Source of the DNA: JANQPX01 sp041398025
GTDB taxonomy: Bacteria > Pseudomonadota > Alphaproteobacteria > Geminicoccales > Geminicoccaceae
Direction: 5' to 3'
Assembly: GCA_041398025.1 (NCBI GenBank)
Contig: JAWKVM010000014.1
Span: 186,001-250,000 of the forward strand
DNA length: 64,000 nt
Shown here one piece after another: positions 61,819 through 64,000 of the stretch. How positions within the stretch are numbered: position 1 is the stretch's first letter; each line of letters starts with the position of its first letter. A program made the position numbers and the translations under genes. A model generated the notes under the pieces. It was not told the DNA's origin and made no database searches. It saw nothing but the letters and a program-made list of their open reading frames with translations.

Positions 61819-62674
61819 GTCCGGTTCGATCCACGTTCAGGTCAAGGTCTCGGAGGAGCTGCAGCACCGCCGCGTTCCAGCCCGCCGGGCCGGAAAGCCG
61901 CGTGCGGCGGATCCGTCCCTCATCCTCTCCGCGCAGCCGCGGCAAAGGCGGCGCATGGTCGTTCCGCACCAGCACCCCGTGATCGGCGGCTTCGAGCATG
62001 TCGATATCGTTGGGCGCATCGCCGAGCGCGATCGTCAGATCGGCGCCCAGGCGCTCGGCGATGCACCGCATGCGTTCGGCCTTGCCGTGGCCGAAGGAGA
62101 GCGTGAGGAAACGCCCGCCCCGTCGGGCCGACAGACCGCGCGCCTCGATCGCTTCGAGGAAAGCGGCGAGATCCCCGTCCACGCCGGTCCAGAGGCCCGG
62201 TTCGGAATGGCAGCGCTGCCGGGCGAGCCTTGCCCGATCGAGCGAAAGGCCCGTCGCGGCGGCGACCTCGGCATCGGTCATGTCGCCGAAGCCCCGGAAA
62301 CCGCGCGACAGGGATCGCGGCAGCTGTGCGAGGGTATCTCGCAGGCGGCGATACGTGCCGTCGTCCGGCCTGTCGGAGGAGTCCGGGGCAAGCTCGCCGG
62401 CACCGTTCTCCACGATCGCCGGCCAGTCGCCGAGCGCCAGTTCTCGATGCAGCGGTCCGATTTCCGCCGCGGTCTTGCTGCTCGCCAGGATCAGGGGACA
62501 GCCAAGTGTCCGCAGCGCCTCCAGAGCCGGCGCCGCAGCGCTGTGATCATAAGTGACGTGATCGAGCAGCGTGCCGTCCAGATCGGTAAAGACGACCGGG
62601 CGCGACGCCGGTCGCTGCTCGCCGCGCGTCGGATGGCGAGGGGTGCCCGGCGCGAGCGGTGAGGGCGACCGCAT
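61811..62674 (-). CDS. HAD-IIB hydrolase, mannosyl/glucosyl-3-phosphoglycerate phosphatase family
   Basis: 287 aa. HAD motif I VVFTDLDGTLLDH, motif II ILASSKTAAEI with Ser-Ser-Lys as in MpgP, the cap region IVENGAGELA, and motif IV ALGDAPNDIDMLEAAD. The SSKT and ENG motifs place it with MpgP/YedP-type phosphatases. Upstream of and overlapping the GT81 gene by 8 nt. It would remove the phosphate from the glycosylglycerate. ATG 62674 is tentative. Confidence 0.87.
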   Translation of the reverse strand: MRSPSPLAPGTPRHPTRGEQRPASRPVVFTDLDGTLLDHVTYDHSAAAPALEALRTLGCPLILASSKTAAEIGPLHRELALGDWPAIVENGAGELAPDSSDRPDDGTYRRLRDTLAQLPRSLSRGFRGFGDMTDAEVAAATGLSLDRARLARQRCHSEPGLWTGVDGDLAAFLEAIEARGLSARRGGRFLTLSFGHGKAERMRCIAERLGADLTIALGDAPNDIDMLEAADHGVLVRNDHAPPLPRLRGEDEGRIRRTRLSGPAGWNAAVLQLLRDLDLNVDRTGHG

Positions 62675-63293
62675 CTCAGGCCGGCAGCGCAAGCGTCAAC
62701 GTCCGGCAGCAGGGCTCGACGTCCATCATCACGATCCTGGGAAGCTACAAGGTGAACCTGATCCATCCGGCGCGGTGTGACCGGAGATGGGGATCCCGTC
62801 GCGTCTTTGGGCAGGGGGACGGTATGGGCATCACAGCCTCCTGAGGCGAACTCGCGACCGCTTCGATCCTGCCGACGATCAAGACGAAAAGGAAGATCTC
62901 ATTCGGATGATTTTGTCTTTATTCAATAAGATTGCAGAATAGTGACAAAATATTTGAAGAAATCCTATGGACTCAATAGAAATTATTTATGATATTTACA
63001 TCACCGATGTTGTTGGTTGTCAACTATTGGTTGATAGATTTGCGTGTTGATTTTCTTTTGATTTTGTTCAGGCGAGGCTTTGCGCGAACAGGCGCGGCTG
63101 CTCCGTAGCTGCGGGTATCCAGGGCAGGAGATGAGGGGCCGCGCAGATCACGGTGCCGCGATCCCATGATCGGCAGGTTTTCGAACGTTCATCTTGTCAC
63201 GATTTCTTGATACCAGCGGCAAGGCGGTTGCCAGGGACAGGTGCGATAACCACATGCGCGCAAGGTTGAAATCGGCAGGAAAGGATCGACTTG
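62675..63293. other. Intergenic region with an AT-rich block
   Basis: 619 bp between divergent genes. Bases 62885-63070 are far more AT-rich than the rest of the window (runs such as TTTATTCAATAAGATT and AAATTATTTATGATATTTAC). No open frame of note, no RNA gene recognised. It may be a promoter with upstream AT tracts, a binding region for a nucleoid protein, or transferred DNA. Confidence 0.5.
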
Positions 63294-63908
63294 ATGCTCA
63301 ACCCGTTGAAGACCAAGGGAAACCACCTGGCTGCGGCGCTGCTTCTCGCCGGTGCCGTCGTCGTCGGCTCGGCCGAAAGCCAGGCTGAACCCGCGGAGTT
63401 CGTGCTCGATCCGGAACACACCTACATCACCTTCTTCGTCCGTCATCTCGGCTTTGCCGATCTCGCCGGCATGTTCCTGGAGAGCGATGGCACCTTCAGC
63501 TATGACGAAGAGGCCAAGGAACTGAAAAGCGCCACGATTACGGTCAAGACCGACAGCGTCTTCACCAATCACGAGGAACGCGACGGCCACCTGAAAAGCG
63601 CCGATTTCCTGAATGTCGGCGAGTATCCCGAGATGACTTTCGTCGCTAAGACGGCCGAAAAGCTCTCCGACACCCAGGGCAAGATCACCGGCGATCTGAC
63701 CCTGCTCGGCGTCACCAAGCCGATCACCCTCGACGTGACCTTCAACAAGGCGGGCAACTATCCTTTCCTGGATGGCCATTACGCGCTCGGCTTCGATGCC
63801 ACCGGCAGCTTCAGGCGCAGCGACTTCGGCATGACCTACGGCGTCGACGGCGACATCGTCGGCGACGAGATCACGCTGGTGATCGGCGCCGAGGGCATCC
63901 GCCAGTAG
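63294..63908 (+). CDS. YceI-family periplasmic protein
   Basis: 204 aa. Signal peptide (LAAALLLAGAVVVGSAESQA), then the YceI lipocalin-like barrel: FVLDPEHTYITFFVRHLGFADLAG, MFLESDGTFSYDEE, SVFTNHEERDGHLKSADFL and GDLTLLGVTKPITLDVTF. The family binds isoprenoid-type lipids (known for homologues); stress or alkaline induction is reported in some species. ATG 63294 has AAAGGA upstream; a TTG just before it is also in frame. It is divergent from the HAD phosphatase gene. Confidence 0.94.
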   Translation: MLNPLKTKGNHLAAALLLAGAVVVGSAESQAEPAEFVLDPEHTYITFFVRHLGFADLAGMFLESDGTFSYDEEAKELKSATITVKTDSVFTNHEERDGHLKSADFLNVGEYPEMTFVAKTAEKLSDTQGKITGDLTLLGVTKPITLDVTFNKAGNYPFLDGHYALGFDATGSFRRSDFGMTYGVDGDIVGDEITLVIGAEGIRQ

Positions 63909-64000
63909 CAGAGTTCGGCCCGCGGCGCTGCCGCCCCCTTGCACGCGATCTCGTCCTGGTCCAGGAATAGGGCCTGAGATCTTCAAGGGGAGGCAGGGAT
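63909..64000. other. Right edge of the window
   Basis: 92 bp after the YceI stop with no gene visible. GC-rich; nothing more can be said. Confidence 0.4.

Overview
The window is high-GC DNA (roughly 63-66% by eye, with a few AT-rich intergenic patches) from an alphaproteobacterium. Support for this comes from the rluD-rpoH gene order with an RpoH-type sigma factor, an ArsR-methyltransferase/metF/metH operon, DUF1127 genes, TAXI-type solute-binding proteins, a tRNA-Glu with encoded CCA, and pyruvate carboxylase and 6-phosphogluconate dehydrogenase of alphaproteobacterial type. Rhodospirillales or a neighbouring order is a guess. The window is ordinary chromosome, mostly housekeeping genes. There is one near-complete IS256-type element at the left edge, an IS630 remnant beside it, and two families of short dispersed intergenic elements.

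Layout. 1-2.1 kb: IS256-family transposase and decayed mobile DNA. 2.1-9 kb: tag, a lone ureE, a methyltransferase, speB-dusA, a glutathione transferase, msrB and a sensor histidine kinase with a periplasmic poly-His patch. 9.2-14.3 kb: two divergent, paralogous periplasmic proteins, each carrying two TAXI-type solute-binding modules in tandem. 14.3-20 kb: the methionine cycle operon (SahR-like ArsR-methyltransferase, metF, metH) with a palindromic operator candidate at its head. 20-24.4 kb: mlaA-mlaC, ettA and a small lower-GC HEPN-like gene. 24.4-27.2 kb: GNAT, DinB, DUF1127-type small proteins and a LysR regulator. 27.5-35.5 kb: beta-CASP metallo-hydrolase, LOG-family protein, speD, a membrane-anchored glutamate-synthase-like flavoprotein, cytochrome c and nadX. 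35.5-45.8 kb: pyruvate carboxylase, a sugar epimerase, an orphan NMT1-type binding protein, a metallophosphoesterase, a coiled-coil/peptidoglycan-binding protein, a MaoC hydratase and a HAD hydrolase. 46.3-52.7 kb: two nucleotidyltransferases with a GNAT-like protein, a secreted transglutaminase-like protein, gntK-gnd. 52.8-57.6 kb: a membrane ClpP-like protein, rpoH, rluD, an RNA uracil methyltransferase and tRNA-Glu. 57.7-63.9 kb: a GH3 beta-glucosidase, a glucosylglycerate-type synthase/phosphatase pair and a YceI protein.

Gene cooperation: SahR-like/MetF/MetH regenerate methionine from homocysteine. SpeB and SpeD point to polyamine synthesis. MlaA and MlaC belong to retrograde phospholipid transport. 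GntK and Gnd take gluconate into the pentose phosphate pathway. The GT81-like transferase and HAD phosphatase would make a glucosylglycerate-type compatible solute.

The least expected signals are the following. (1) A 70-nt element occurs four times, always starting at the base after a stop codon and always in the sense orientation of the preceding gene, with a stem-loop whose pairing is kept while its sequence changes. (2) A family of about seven long inverted-repeat intergenic elements is present, the best with matching 8-bp outer ends. (3) The two divergent genes encode tandem-TAXI proteins with no TRAP membrane subunits nearby. (4) An in-frame insertion of about 81 bp sits inside the IS256 transposase. 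All family calls are from reading the sequence and remembered family motifs; no search was run.
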